Source of the DNA: Hyphomonadaceae bacterium
Lineage (GTDB): Bacteria > Pseudomonadota > Alphaproteobacteria > Caulobacterales > Hyphomonadaceae
Direction of reading: 5' to 3'
DNA: 64,000 bases
NCBI GenBank assembly: GCA_024742355.1
Contig: JANSYM010000010.1
Location: 1 to 64,000, forward strand
Of the stretch, positions 18,929 through 27,936 are shown piece by piece; the stretch's first letter is position 1, and every line of letters starts with the position of its first letter. The translations under genes and the position numbers were made by a program. Below the pieces are notes generated by a model. It had not been told where the DNA came from. It did not search any database and saw only the letters and a program-made list of their open reading frames with translations.

Positions 18929-18980
18929 GAGTGTATGCCATCCTTTCTGAAAAGAGGAGAGGGCAGACAAGGAGACCAAA

Positions 18981-19403
18981 ATGCGCCACGGCATTGCACA
19001 TCGTAAGCTGAACCGCACAGCCTCGCACCGCAAGGCGATGTTCGCCAATATGGCGGCCTCTCTGATCGAGCACGAGCAAATCGTGACGACGCTGCCAAAA
19101 GCGAAAGAGATGAAGCCGTTCATGGACAAGCTGATCACGCTGGCCAAGCGCGGCGACCTGCACGCCCGTCGTCAGGCCGTTTCCAAAGTCCGCGACGAAG
19201 CGGCTGTGAAGAAGCTGTTCGAAGTCTTCGGTGAGCGCTACAAGGACCGCAATGGTGGTTACACCCGCGTCCTGAAAGCTGGCTTCCGCCACGGTGACAA
19301 CGCCCCGCGCGCCGTCATCGAATTGGTCGACCGTGACGAAGATGCCCGCGGCGCTGCCGATCGTGCCCGCCACGAGGCTGAACTTGAGGCAATGGACGAA
19401 TAG
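18981..19403 (+). CDS. rplQ: 50S ribosomal protein L17
   Basis: This 140-residue L17 begins [43 protein letters not shown] and continues with [34 protein letters not shown], both standard. The last 20 residues are an acidic tail ([22 protein letters not shown]). L17 lies near the tunnel exit. It closes the alpha operon and a strong terminator follows. Confidence 0.97.
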   Translation: MRHGIAHRKLNRTASHRKAMFANMAASLIEHEQIVTTLPKAKEMKPFMDKLITLAKRGDLHARRQAVSKVRDEAAVKKLFEVFGERYKDRNGGYTRVLKAGFRHGDNAPRAVIELVDRDEDARGAADRARHEAELEAMDE

Positions 19404-19432
19404 TCTGCTTCAAAGCTCCGATTTCGAATAAG

Positions 19433-19460
19433 AAACCCGGCCGAACTGGCCGGGTTTTTT
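19433..19460 (+). terminator. Rho-independent terminator after rplQ
   Basis: A perfect 10-bp stem (AAACCCGGCC at 19433-19442, GGCCGGGTTT at 19448-19457) with loop GAACT ends in a run of six T. It closes the ribosomal superoperon. The A-rich left arm also gives a T-rich tail on the minus strand, so it may serve the convergent P450 gene too. Confidence 0.93.
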
Positions 19461-19486
19461 CGTATTGGTGAGCCGCTAGAATGCGC

Positions 19487-20695
19487 TCAGTCACCCAGCC
19501 GTACAGGCATCACCTCCAGGCCGCGCGTGCCGACGCGTTTGCCCCATTTCAAACCGTTGTCGAGCGACAAGTTCGGCCACCTTCGGGCGATTTTTGACAG
19601 GACCAGCTCAGCTTCCATTTTCGCCAGATGCAGGCCGAGGCAAATGTGCGGCCCACCACCCCAGCCGGTATGGCGGTTTGGACGACGTGCGAGGTCGAGG
19701 ACCAGCGGATTGTCGAACACAACGGGATCGAGATTGGCCGCGCCGAGCAAGGCGATGACTTTCTCGCCGCGCTCAAATGGCACGCCTGCCACCTCGGTGT
19801 CGTGAATGACAAAGCGCGGCTTGGTCATGTGCACGGGCAAGGAAAAGCGCATCAATTCATCGACCGCAACGCGCCAGCCATCATCGTCGAGCGATTGCGC
19901 TGTCTGCCAGGCGCCAGGCTGGGTCTGCAGGTCGTAGAGGCCGCTGGAGACGAGATTGGTTGTCGTCTCGTGCCCGGCTACGAACAGGACGAGCACCAGT
20001 GAGACCAGCTCATCTTCACTCATCTTGCCGCCTTCTGCCTCAGCCTGGATCAGGTCACTGAGCAGGCCAGGGCGCGGGTTCTGACGCATGGTCTCGATCT
20101 CTTCGCGCAATTGTTTGACCACGCCGCCCATACCGGCGATGGCGCGCAGAATGCCGAAGGTCGAGGTCGCCCCGGAAAACCCGGACATGGTCTGCATCAA
20201 TCGCGCCTGAGCGTCGTCGGTCAGCCCGAGCAGGTCGCTGATGACTTTCAGAGGGAGTGGGCGGAAGACCGCCGCCGCGAGATCCGTTTCAGAGTCGCCG
20301 AGGGTCGCGATCTCGTCCAGGTACCCATCTACAAGCGCCGCGACGCGGGCGCGCTGTGTCTCGATCGCTGCGCGTCTGAACGGGGTGTCCGCCAGACGCC
20401 GCAGGCGCTGATGATCCGGATCGTCGAGCGACAGGATGTTCTCCGTCAACAGGCGCAGCGATTTCGGAATGAAAGGAAACCCGAAAGCGCGCTTGTGCCC
20501 GGCATTGCGGGCATTGACGGCAAATCGATCTGTATCCTTGAGCACCGCTTGCACCGCCTCATGGCTGAGCGCCGCTTTCATATAGCCGAGCAAGGGCACC
20601 TTGAGGCGCGCGAACGGACCTTCGGTCAATGCCTCAGCCAGCACCGCGTGCGGAGCGGCTTTGAATGTGGTGGATTGAAGGTCCAGTTTGCGCAT
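19487..20695 (-). CDS. Cytochrome P450
   Basis: This 402-residue soluble bacterial P450 has the I-helix oxygen-activation motif AGHETT (240-245), ExxR as ELMR (280-283) and the heme-binding loop GWGGGPHICLG with ligand Cys352. The usual Phe of FGxGxHxC is replaced by Trp (W345), which is seen in some class I P450s. No signal or membrane anchor is present, so it should be cytoplasmic and need a separate ferredoxin and reductase; none was found in the window. The substrate is unknown. It faces the SDR gene 20872 divergently across 176 bases. Confidence 0.92.
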   Translation of the reverse strand: MRKLDLQSTTFKAAPHAVLAEALTEGPFARLKVPLLGYMKAALSHEAVQAVLKDTDRFAVNARNAGHKRAFGFPFIPKSLRLLTENILSLDDPDHQRLRRLADTPFRRAAIETQRARVAALVDGYLDEIATLGDSETDLAAAVFRPLPLKVISDLLGLTDDAQARLMQTMSGFSGATSTFGILRAIAGMGGVVKQLREEIETMRQNPRPGLLSDLIQAEAEGGKMSEDELVSLVLVLFVAGHETTTNLVSSGLYDLQTQPGAWQTAQSLDDDGWRVAVDELMRFSLPVHMTKPRFVIHDTEVAGVPFERGEKVIALLGAANLDPVVFDNPLVLDLARRPNRHTGWGGGPHICLGLHLAKMEAELVLSKIARRWPNLSLDNGLKWGKRVGTRGLEVMPVRLGD

Positions 20696-20871
20696 GTCTG
20701 AACGCTATCCCGGTTGGCGTCTGCTCACAATGTCGGAGACTAATTTGCCCCGGTTGAGGATGCCCGGCGCGAGGACGAAACGCCTGAATTGCCCTTACGA
20801 CTCCATTGCCAAGCAGCATGGGGGCCGTAGGCTGCCTGGATATCCAGACAGAGATTTCAGGAGACTTCGGC

Positions 20872-21786
20872 ATGCAGGACTTTAGCGGAAAACTCGCCGT
20901 AATAACCGGCGGTGGGGCAGGCATTGGCCGGGCGCTGACCAAGCAGCTCGCCTCAGAAGGGTGCAGCGTTGCGATGTGCGATGTCTCGCAAGCGGACATG
21001 GATGAAAGCTGCGCTTACGCGTTGGACGGGGCACCGCAAGGCGTCCGCGTGACGAGCTTCCTGGCCGACGTCGCGATGGAAGCAGAACTCGAGGCGTTCC
21101 GTGACGACACATTAAAGCGCCACGAGATCGATCATATCCATTTGCTGTTCAACAATGCCGGAATTGGCGGTGGCGGCAGCATGATCAGCTCGCCGCGTGA
21201 TGTCTGGGAACGGACGTTTGGGGTCTGTTGGTACGGCGTCTATTACAGCGCCCGGGCTTTCCTGCCGGCCCTGATGCGCGCCGATGAAGGGCACATGATC
21301 AATGTCAGTTCGGTCAACGGGTTCTGGGCGAGCCTCGGCCCCGAAACATCTCATACAGCTTATTCTGCCGCCAAGTTCGCGGTCAAAGGCTTCACCGAAG
21401 CCTTGGTCAATGATTTCCGCAACAATGCCCCGCACCTGAAAGCCAGCGTCGTCATGCCGGGTCATATCGGGACCAATATCGCCCTCAACACGATGCGCGA
21501 GTTTGGCGAACTGTCTTCGCAGGATATTCCAAGCGGCGATCCGGACTTCGTAGGGGATCAGCAAGCGCGCGGCGAGGCCTTCCGCGACACGGGCTTGAAC
21601 CCGGTGGAAGCGGCCAAGATCATCCTGCAAGGCGTACGTGATGAGCGCTGGCGTATCCTGGTCGGCACCGACGCCCAAGCGCTGGACCAGGCCGTCCGCG
21701 AAGCGCCTGAAGAGGCCTACGAACAGGAATTCATGGAAACGCGCGTCGCACCGGTCTTGCCGAGCTTGCTGGCCGCGCTCGACTGA
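20872..21786 (+). CDS. Short-chain dehydrogenase/reductase (SDR)
   Basis: This 304-residue classical SDR has the nucleotide-binding TGGGAGIG (12-19), NNAG, the catalytic Ser in INVSSVNG, and YSAAK. The tail beyond the catalytic core is about 50 residues longer than minimal SDRs, ending in LLAALD. ATG 20872 was chosen: CAGGAGA lies 7 bases upstream and the protein begins MQDFSGKLAVITGG, so the 22 upstream codons in frame are unlikely to be used. It converges on the alpha/beta hydrolase gene with a one-base gap. The substrate is unknown. Confidence 0.88.
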   Translation: MQDFSGKLAVITGGGAGIGRALTKQLASEGCSVAMCDVSQADMDESCAYALDGAPQGVRVTSFLADVAMEAELEAFRDDTLKRHEIDHIHLLFNNAGIGGGGSMISSPRDVWERTFGVCWYGVYYSARAFLPALMRADEGHMINVSSVNGFWASLGPETSHTAYSAAKFAVKGFTEALVNDFRNNAPHLKASVVMPGHIGTNIALNTMREFGELSSQDIPSGDPDFVGDQQARGEAFRDTGLNPVEAAKIILQGVRDERWRILVGTDAQALDQAVREAPEEAYEQEFMETRVAPVLPSLLAALD

Positions 21787-21787
21787 T

Positions 21788-22522
21788 CTAGGCCCAGTGG
21801 GCCTTTAGCAGGCTCGCCAACACATCAGCGCGCTCAATGATGGACCAGTGGCCCGTACCCGCCTGTTTTTCGAGCCGGGCGCCTGTGTGCGCACAGAATT
21901 TGTCGGCAACCCAGGTTGGGACATAAGGATCATCCGCGCCCCAGAACACCATGCCGCGTTCCGGCAGATTGGCGGTGGCCTCCCACCAGTCAGCGCCAGC
22001 AGTCTTGGCCGAGCGATAGAGCTTCAGGATCGCCTTGCGCATGTGCGGCGACCAATGGCTGGCCTCGGTCGAGGCGAGATCAGCAGGAATGCCGGCGGCG
22101 TGAAGGCCTTTGCACAGCGCTTCCTTGCGCGTCACCACCATGATCAGTTCGCCCAGCACCGGCGTTTGCCACATGCGCGCCATTCGGTGCCATTTATAAT
22201 CCGGGTGGGGCAGGGCATTGGCGACGCACCAGCTGCGTACCAGGTCAGGCCGCAGACTGGCGACGCGGACCGTGATAATCGCGCCCCAGTCATGGCCGAC
22301 CAGATCGACCGGTCCGTCATCTGCGTGGGCGCGCTCGATTTCACCAATATACCAGTCGACATAGGCCTCCTTGGTCGTGTCGAAACCGCTTGGTGGTGGC
22401 TCAACAAAGCCTGGCATGGCCGGCGCCTGGTAGTCACCGTCGCTCAGACCCAGCTCGGCAATCAGCGGGCCCCACATGGCAGGCGTGTCCGGTACGCCGT
22501 GTAGAAATAGTTTCTGTGCCAT
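21788..22522 (-). CDS. Alpha/beta hydrolase (dehalogenase/epoxide hydrolase-like)
   Basis: This 244-residue alpha/beta hydrolase has the oxyanion loop HGVPDT (8-13), nucleophile elbow GHDWG with Asp78, and the histidine in GTGHWS near the C-terminus. An aspartate nucleophile followed by Trp points to the haloalkane dehalogenase/epoxide hydrolase branch rather than to serine esterases. Which of these it is cannot be decided. It is divergent from the nitronate monooxygenase-like gene, with 76 bases between the start codons. Confidence 0.82.
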   Translation of the reverse strand: MAQKLFLHGVPDTPAMWGPLIAELGLSDGDYQAPAMPGFVEPPPSGFDTTKEAYVDWYIGEIERAHADDGPVDLVGHDWGAIITVRVASLRPDLVRSWCVANALPHPDYKWHRMARMWQTPVLGELIMVVTRKEALCKGLHAAGIPADLASTEASHWSPHMRKAILKLYRSAKTAGADWWEATANLPERGMVFWGADDPYVPTWVADKFCAHTGARLEKQAGTGHWSIIERADVLASLLKAHWA

Positions 22523-22598
22523 TCGGCCTCCCCCGAGGTCAGACTTGTTTCAAGCCAGTTTGAGGGACATTGTAGCCGAGAACAAGGAGGATCACCGC

Positions 22599-23588
22599 AT
22601 GAAGACCGCCATCACCGAAATGTTTGGTATTGAGCACCCGATTATCCAGGGTGGCATGCACTTTGTTGGCTTTGCTGAAATGGCTGCGGCTGTCTCCAAT
22701 GCCGGCGGACTCGGGATCATTACGGGCCTGACCCAGAAGACCCCGGAAGACCTGGCGAACGAGATCGCCAAGTGTAAGGACATGACCGACAAGCCCTTCG
22801 GCGTGAACATCACCTTCCTGCCAACCCTCAACCCGCCGGATTATCCTGCCATCGTCAAGGCGATCATTGATGGCGGCGTGAAAGCCGTGGAGACCGCTGG
22901 TCGCAACCCCGCGCAGGTGCTGCCTTATCTGAAGGATGCGGGCATCAAGGTGATTCACAAATGCACCTCTGTGCGCCACTCACTCAAGGCACAGGACATT
23001 GGCTGTGATGCCGTGTCCGTTGATGGCTTCGAGTGCGGCGGGCACCCAGGCGAGGATGATGTGCCAAACATGATCCTGCTGCCGCGCGCGGCGGACGAGC
23101 TGGACATTCCATTCGTTTCTTCTGGCGGCCAGGCAGATGGACGCTCGCTGGTGGCGTCACTGGCCATGGGCGCGCAAGGCATGAACATGGGCACGCGCTT
23201 TATCGCGACCAAGGAAGCGCCGGTGCATGAGAATGTGAAAAAGGCGATTGTCGCGGCCTCCGAGCTCGACACGCGCCTGGTCATGCGCCCGCTGCGCAAC
23301 ACCGAACGGGTGCTGACCAATGAAGCTGTCGAGCGTCTGCTCGAAAAAGAAAAAGCGCTCGGCGCGGACCTCAAGTTCGAGGACATTGTTGAAGAAGTGG
23401 CAGGCGTCTATCCGCGCATCATGATGGAAGGTGACATGGATGCCGGCGCCTGGTCGTGCGGCATGGTTGCCGGCCTCATCCATGACATTCCGACGTGTAA
23501 GGAATTGATCGACCGGATCATGTCTGAAGCCGATCAGATCATCAATGAACGCCTCGTTGGCTTCATGAAGGGCACGGTCAACGCTTAA
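22599..23588 (+). CDS. Nitronate monooxygenase-like FMN protein
   Basis: This 329-residue TIM-barrel flavoprotein of the nitronate monooxygenase/2-nitropropane dioxygenase family has HPIIQGGMHFVG (13-24), GGLGIITG, the DAVSVDGFECGGHPGEDD segment, the phosphate-binding SSGGQADGRSLVASLAMGAQGMNMGTRF region and WSCGMVAGLI near the end. The GFECGGHPGEDD form resembles the subgroup reassigned as NADH:quinone reductases, so either activity is possible. ATG 22599 follows AAGGAGG by 8 bases; upstream codons in frame overlap the divergent hydrolase gene and are not expected to be translated. Confidence 0.85.
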   Translation: MKTAITEMFGIEHPIIQGGMHFVGFAEMAAAVSNAGGLGIITGLTQKTPEDLANEIAKCKDMTDKPFGVNITFLPTLNPPDYPAIVKAIIDGGVKAVETAGRNPAQVLPYLKDAGIKVIHKCTSVRHSLKAQDIGCDAVSVDGFECGGHPGEDDVPNMILLPRAADELDIPFVSSGGQADGRSLVASLAMGAQGMNMGTRFIATKEAPVHENVKKAIVAASELDTRLVMRPLRNTERVLTNEAVERLLEKEKALGADLKFEDIVEEVAGVYPRIMMEGDMDAGAWSCGMVAGLIHDIPTCKELIDRIMSEADQIINERLVGFMKGTVNA

Positions 23589-23609
23589 GCCTGGCCGACG
23601 CGAAATATT

Positions 23610-23640
23610 GCGGCCTGCTGGGGCACCCGGCGGGCCGCTT
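23610..23640 (+). terminator. GC-rich hairpin, possible weak terminator
   Basis: GCGGCC (23610-23615) pairs with GGCCGC (23633-23638) around a partly paired GC-rich interior, followed by TTGTCATTT. The T run is poor, so it may only attenuate transcription into the next gene. Confidence 0.35.
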
Positions 23641-23660
23641 GTCATTTAAAGGAACACACA

Positions 23661-24500
23661 ATGAGCGACATTCAGGGACGCGTGGCTTTTGTCACCGGAG
23701 GTGCGAGCGGACTTGGCCTCTCCATGGCGCGGATTTTCTTGAAGCGCGGCGCCAGCGTCATGCTGGCCGACCGCGATGCCGAGGGTCTGGAGCGCGCGGT
23801 TGCCGAGCTGTCCTCCGACACCAATCAGGTCGCTTCGGTTGTCTGCGATGTCGCTGATGCCAGCGAGATCGAAAAAGCCGCGCAGGCGACGATTGATCAT
23901 TTCGGCAAGGTCCACATCGTCGTCAACAATGCCGGTGTCGGGCTCGGCGGCCAGCCGGGGGAGATCCCGCTGCAAGATTGGCGCTGGATTGTCGATATCA
24001 ATCTCATGGGAGTCGTTCACGGCGTCGAAGTGTTCGCACCGCTGATCCAGTCGCATGGTGAGGGCGGGCACATCATCAATACCGGTTCCATGGCGGGACA
24101 TGTCGCGCCCGGCGGAATGGGCCCCTATAACGCAACCAAATATGCCGTGGTCGGGTATTCGGAGAGCCTGAAAGCCGAACTGATGCCGCACAATATCGGC
24201 GTCAGCGTACTGTGCCCGGGCTGGGTCCGCACCAATATCCACACGACCGGCTTTGGCCGTCCATCCGGTGGCCCGACTTTGGAAGAGGCCAAAGACGATC
24301 CGCAATTCCAGGAGATGGATGCTGTGATCAAAGGCGGGCTTGATCCTGACAAGGTCGCTGAGTGGGTCGCGGACTGCGTTGAAGCCAACCGGCTCTACAT
24401 CTTCACGCACGAGATCATGAAAATCGGCATCGACATGAAGTATGCGCAGATCCAGGCCGACTATGACGCGATCATCCAGGATGGACGCTTCAAGGACTAG
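23661..24500 (+). CDS. Short-chain dehydrogenase/reductase (SDR)
   Basis: This 279-residue SDR has TGGASGLG (12-19), VVNNAGVG, the catalytic Ser in NTGSMAGHV, and YNATK. The aspartate after the second strand (MLADRDAEG) suggests NAD(H) preference. AAAGGA precedes ATG 23661. It lies downstream of the nitronate monooxygenase-like gene on the same strand, 72 bases after its stop, and its own stop overlaps the opposite-strand sigma factor gene by 4 bases. The substrate is unknown. Confidence 0.88.
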   Translation: MSDIQGRVAFVTGGASGLGLSMARIFLKRGASVMLADRDAEGLERAVAELSSDTNQVASVVCDVADASEIEKAAQATIDHFGKVHIVVNNAGVGLGGQPGEIPLQDWRWIVDINLMGVVHGVEVFAPLIQSHGEGGHIINTGSMAGHVAPGGMGPYNATKYAVVGYSESLKAELMPHNIGVSVLCPGWVRTNIHTTGFGRPSGGPTLEEAKDDPQFQEMDAVIKGGLDPDKVAEWVADCVEANRLYIFTHEIMKIGIDMKYAQIQADYDAIIQDGRFKD

Positions 24501-25750
24501 GCACCGTCCGCATAGAGCTGCCATTGCTGCGCCAGGTACTGGTCGACCGCGTCTGAATTCATACACGTGCGCGCTTTCGCGAGCGCCGCTTTCGCACCCG
24601 CCGCGTCGCCTCTGGCATCCGCGAGCTTTTGCTGGGCGAGGTGCCATCCGGTGAAGTTCACTGCCACCTTTTCGGCGCCGACCTCGTCCAGCAATGCCTG
24701 GGCGTCGTCGAGTGCGTCCTGCAGGATCAGGCTGACGGCCCAATTGACTTTGGTGGCGGGAGACCGGGCATGAGCGTTCAGCAGTTCATATAACCGGCTG
24801 ATTTGCGGCCAGTCGGTCTTTGACCAATGCTTCGCCTGCGCGTGGATTGAGGCGATCCCGGCTTCGAAATGATAGCGCGTCAGTACTGGACTCGCCCGCG
24901 ATGCCTCGAGATGCTCAAAGCCTTCGCGGATCATTGCCTGGTCCCACCTGGTTCGGTCCTGTTGTTCCAGGGTGATGAGTTGGCCAGTGTCGTCAAACCG
25001 AGCTGGCGTTCGTGCGCTTTGGAACAAAAGCAATGCATGCAAGGCGTGATGACCTGGCGCGGCTTCGGGCGCGTGTAGCATCAGGCCTTCAGACAAGCGT
25101 ATGGCTTCCCGGCAAAGGTCTTCGCGCACCAGATCCTTGCCGCGGCGGGGCAGATATCCCCATGAGTACATCAGATAAATGATCTTGAGCAGACGCGGCA
25201 GACGTTGTTTCAAGGCAAATCGGGTCGGGTACCTGGCAAGATCACCAGACAGAGTTCGCAAGTGCCGTTTTGCGCGCGCCAGGCGCTGCGACAGAGCGTC
25301 TTCCTTGAGGAACAGGAGCGCGCCGGTTTCGGCAGCGGTGAACCCGCATACCGTTTTCAGGGCGAGTGTCAACTGGTCCTGCGCCGACAGATTCGGATCG
25401 CAGCACAGAATCATGAGATCGAGTTCGGGGTCACTCAGGGAGGGTGTGATGATATCCTCATCTGGAGCCGTCAGGTCCCAGGACTCTTCGAGGCCCAGTT
25501 CGCGCACGGATCGGCGAATGCGGTCGATTGCGGCATTGCCCGCGACCCGCCGAAGCCAGGCGCGCGGATTGTCCGGGATGCCTTTATAAGGCCAGGTCGA
25601 CAGCGCCTTGACGATCGCATCCTGCGCCACATCCTGGGCGAGATCCATCTGCGCCGGGCCGAGCCGGGCAACGAGGCTGGAAATCAACCAGCCGCGTTCC
25701 CGGCGGACCGTCTCATCAAGCAGGCGATGGATCTGGTCCGGATCACGCAT
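24497..25750 (-). CDS. ECF42-like RNA polymerase sigma factor with C-terminal TPR-like domain
   Basis: The protein of about 417 residues has sigma-2 (residues 1-80; LAQDVAQDAIVKAL, PRAWLRRVAGNAAIDRIRR), sigma-4 (about 105-170; LTLALKTVCGFTAAETGALL, EDALSQRLARAKRHL) and a long helical C-terminal extension. The extension contains LMYSWGYLPRRG, APGHHALHALLLFQSAR and TPR-like helices ending CMNSDAVDQYLAQQW. This layout and the adjacent DGPF gene are those of group ECF42. ATG 25750 overlaps the upstream stop by one base (TGATG), so the two are translationally coupled. The signal is unknown; the extension presumably senses or regulates. Confidence 0.88.
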   Translation of the reverse strand: MRDPDQIHRLLDETVRRERGWLISSLVARLGPAQMDLAQDVAQDAIVKALSTWPYKGIPDNPRAWLRRVAGNAAIDRIRRSVRELGLEESWDLTAPDEDIITPSLSDPELDLMILCCDPNLSAQDQLTLALKTVCGFTAAETGALLFLKEDALSQRLARAKRHLRTLSGDLARYPTRFALKQRLPRLLKIIYLMYSWGYLPRRGKDLVREDLCREAIRLSEGLMLHAPEAAPGHHALHALLLFQSARTPARFDDTGQLITLEQQDRTRWDQAMIREGFEHLEASRASPVLTRYHFEAGIASIHAQAKHWSKTDWPQISRLYELLNAHARSPATKVNWAVSLILQDALDDAQALLDEVGAEKVAVNFTGWHLAQQKLADARGDAAGAKAALAKARTCMNSDAVDQYLAQQWQLYADGA

Positions 25751-26109
25751 CAATCATCTGCAGCCGGATCGGTCTGGCGAATAATGATGGTTTCATTGTG
25801 CTTCATATGCGGGTGAGAGCGAGCGATCTCCACGGCTTCGTCATAGTCCGCCGCATTGATCACCATATAGCCGCCCAGGATCTCCGCGACTTCCGCGAAT
25901 GGGCCGTCATGGACTTCGATCGCGCCTGATGTGTTGGTGACGATCTTACCGGCATCGGCGTTGAGCTTTTCGCCGCTGACATATTTGCCTTTCGCGCTCA
26001 TCTCTTCGACCCAGCCAATATAGTCCTTCATCAGGTCCATGAATTCGGCTTCGGGAATATCGGTGTAGCGGTTCGGCTTGTGCGGCAGCATCAATACGAA
26101 TTTGGGCAT
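25750..26109 (-). CDS. DGPF (YCII-related) domain protein, ECF42 partner
   Basis: This 119-residue protein of the YCII/DGPF family has the short motif DGPFAE at 68-73, after MPKFVLMLPHKPNRY and before GGYMVINAADYDEAVEIARSHP. The fold is a dimeric alpha/beta barrel of unknown catalytic role. Its gene sits directly upstream of the ECF42-like sigma gene and overlaps it by one base, the recurrent ECF42 arrangement, so it is a likely target or partner. ATG 26109 has GGGAGGA upstream; an in-frame start at 26172 lacks this. Confidence 0.87.
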   Translation of the reverse strand: MPKFVLMLPHKPNRYTDIPEAEFMDLMKDYIGWVEEMSAKGKYVSGEKLNADAGKIVTNTSGAIEVHDGPFAEVAEILGGYMVINAADYDEAVEIARSHPHMKHNETIIIRQTDPAADD

Positions 26110-26216
26110 AAAAAATCCTCCCTTCAGAGGTCTGTCATCAAGATCCTGCGTGATTGCCGGATCTGTCAACAAGACGATTGAAGGGGAGTGTTCCTGACAA
26201 GCGCCAGGAAAAAACC

Positions 26217-26654
26217 TTAGGACAGCGCCGCTGCGTCTGTAATCGCGGCTGTGAGCGCGGCTTCATCCATGGATTTGTCGACGGTCGAGATCACCTCGCC
26301 CGTCTCCAGATTGATCAGATAGAGTTTGCCTGTCTTGATCGTGTCACCAAAGGTCGCGCGCATCGTCTCACCAATGCCCAGGGTTTCGGCATCGGCATAG
26401 AATGCGTCCGCGCTGCGCGAAGTGTAATCGATCCTGGCGAAGGCGACGCCGTCAAACGTATTGGCCTCTTGTACCGCTTGAACCTTGGGGTCGAGCGCTT
26501 TGCAGCTGCCACACCAGGAGGCATAGCTGAGCACGGCGAGGACGCGGGCATCTTCCGCTGGGGCGGTCACGACGGCGCGTTCTGATGCCGGGACGCTGGC
26601 TTGTCCGCAAGCGGTGAGCAGTGCGGTTGCCGTGGCGGCGAGGATCAATCGCAT
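26217..26654 (-). CDS. Thioredoxin-like lipoprotein
   Basis: This 145-residue protein has a lipoprotein signal (MRLILAATATALLTAC, lipidated Cys16) and a thioredoxin-fold active site WCGSC in LSYASWCGSCKALDP. It is therefore a membrane-anchored periplasmic thiol-disulfide protein. The middle reads FARIDYTSRSADAFYADAETLG and KLYLINLETGEVI, a compact variant. The partner is unknown. It lies alone between the ECF42 unit and rnhA. Confidence 0.8.
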   Translation of the reverse strand: MRLILAATATALLTACGQASVPASERAVVTAPAEDARVLAVLSYASWCGSCKALDPKVQAVQEANTFDGVAFARIDYTSRSADAFYADAETLGIGETMRATFGDTIKTGKLYLINLETGEVISTVDKSMDEAALTAAITDAAALS

Positions 26655-26737
26655 GGGGAAACTCCTATTGTTTTGAAGCGTCGTCTTAGCATGCGCGCCG
26701 AAGGTGCGGCCTCACGTTCGCGTTATCCTCGGGCGTG

Positions 26738-27181
26738 TTATCCGCGCGCCGCTTCGGCGCCGCGCCGGGCCAGTTCGTCGGCTTTCTCATTGCCTTCGTC
26801 GCCAGCGTGGCCCTTGACCCAGACCCATTTGATCTCGTGACGCTCGCAGGCGGCTTCGAGCGCTTGCCAAAGGTCCTTGTTCTTGACCGGTTTCTTGGCA
26901 GCCGTTTTCCAGCCATTGCGCTTCCAGCCATGAATCCATTTGGTCAGGCCGTCTTTGACATAGGTGCTGTCTGTATGCAGCGTTACCAGGCTCGGTTTCT
27001 TCAACGCATTGAGGGCCTCAATGGCTGCCATCAGCTCCATACGATTATTGGTCGTGTCCGGCTCACCGCCATGAATTTCCTTGCGTTTTTTGCCCGCGAT
27101 CAGCAACGCACCCCAACCACCCGGGCCGGGATTGCCGCTGCACGCACCGTCTGTCCAAATCTGTATCTCTGGTTTCACCAT
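26738..27181 (-). CDS. rnhA: Ribonuclease HI
   Basis: This 147-residue RNase HI cleaves the RNA strand of RNA-DNA hybrids. The catalytic carboxylates are visible: Asp in [15 protein letters not shown], Glu in [13 protein letters not shown], Asp in [11 protein letters not shown] and Asp in [10 protein letters not shown], with the loop His in [11 protein letters not shown]. The basic protrusion ([24 protein letters not shown]) matches E. coli RNase HI. The start is ATG 27181. Confidence 0.95.
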   Translation of the reverse strand: MVKPEIQIWTDGACSGNPGPGGWGALLIAGKKRKEIHGGEPDTTNNRMELMAAIEALNALKKPSLVTLHTDSTYVKDGLTKWIHGWKRNGWKTAAKKPVKNKDLWQALEAACERHEIKWVWVKGHAGDEGNEKADELARRGAEAARG

Positions 27182-27220
27182 GGCGCTTCAGGTGGGTGGA
27201 TTTGATCACCGGGTCAAGGA

Positions 27221-27808
27221 TCAGAAAACGTCGACCTGAATCTGCCTGACCTGCTCAGCCGGGCGGACGATGCCGCGAAAAATCGCGCCGCAGATCAAGC
27301 CCGCGACAGCGCCGATGGCGGCACCGGTCAGGAATGCGCTCAGCGCGGCGGCTTCCTTTGCTTCGCTGGGAATGAAGTAGGATGCAATGCCCGTCGTTCC
27401 GCCAACCAGGACAGCGCCCCAGATTGCGCCCCATCGATAATAGGGCAATGGCCGGGTGATGCCCCGGCGCGGAAACCGTCCCAGCGACAAAGCCAGGACA
27501 ATCGCCGCCGCCGGCACGGTGAAATACCCGAAATACCAGTTCATGGCGGCCATCAGAACCGCCATGCCGATGCCCTGTCGAAGGCCGCTTTCTCCGAAAA
27601 TCACCTCGGCACTGTTGCCGAACAGGTCGGCGATCTGAAACGCCAGGAAAAGCAGGATGACGCCGATCAGAGCGACCGAGAAGCAGGCGCCGATTCCGCA
27701 CAGGAAACTCGCCAGACCGATTCGTTTGAACTTGGTTTTGGTCGGTACCGCATAGCCCGCTTGCGTGGTTGAGGCTGGCGAGGGGGCGGTATCTCCAAAC
27801 TCGGCCAT
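27221..27808 (-). CDS. Hypothetical four-helix membrane protein
   Basis: This 195-residue protein has a polar N-terminus of about 30 residues followed by hydrophobic segments (LASFLCGIGACFSVALIGVILLFLAF, YFTVPAAAIVLALSL, WGAIWGAVLVGGTTGIASYF, FLTGAAIGAVAGLICGAIF). The last two are Gly/Ala-rich. No family or catalytic motif was recognised. It is upstream of rnhA on the same strand (39-base gap) and divergent from the CinA-like gene. Confidence 0.6.
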   Translation of the reverse strand: MAEFGDTAPSPASTTQAGYAVPTKTKFKRIGLASFLCGIGACFSVALIGVILLFLAFQIADLFGNSAEVIFGESGLRQGIGMAVLMAAMNWYFGYFTVPAAAIVLALSLGRFPRRGITRPLPYYRWGAIWGAVLVGGTTGIASYFIPSEAKEAAALSAFLTGAAIGAVAGLICGAIFRGIVRPAEQVRQIQVDVF

Positions 27809-27936
27809 GATCAGATCCTCCGGGGCGTGCGGGTTGTCCCAGATACGCTCATGCCTGTGTAATCAGGCAGCAGGGCGGCTGCAATGCGGCTTGATTCTGA
27901 TTGCTTTCCGCGAGTGCTTTGCTTTAGGCACGAGGC

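Noticed and set aside
23646-24743. A 365-codon minus-strand frame over the second SDR
   Set aside because: It overlaps two well-supported genes and shows no family motif.
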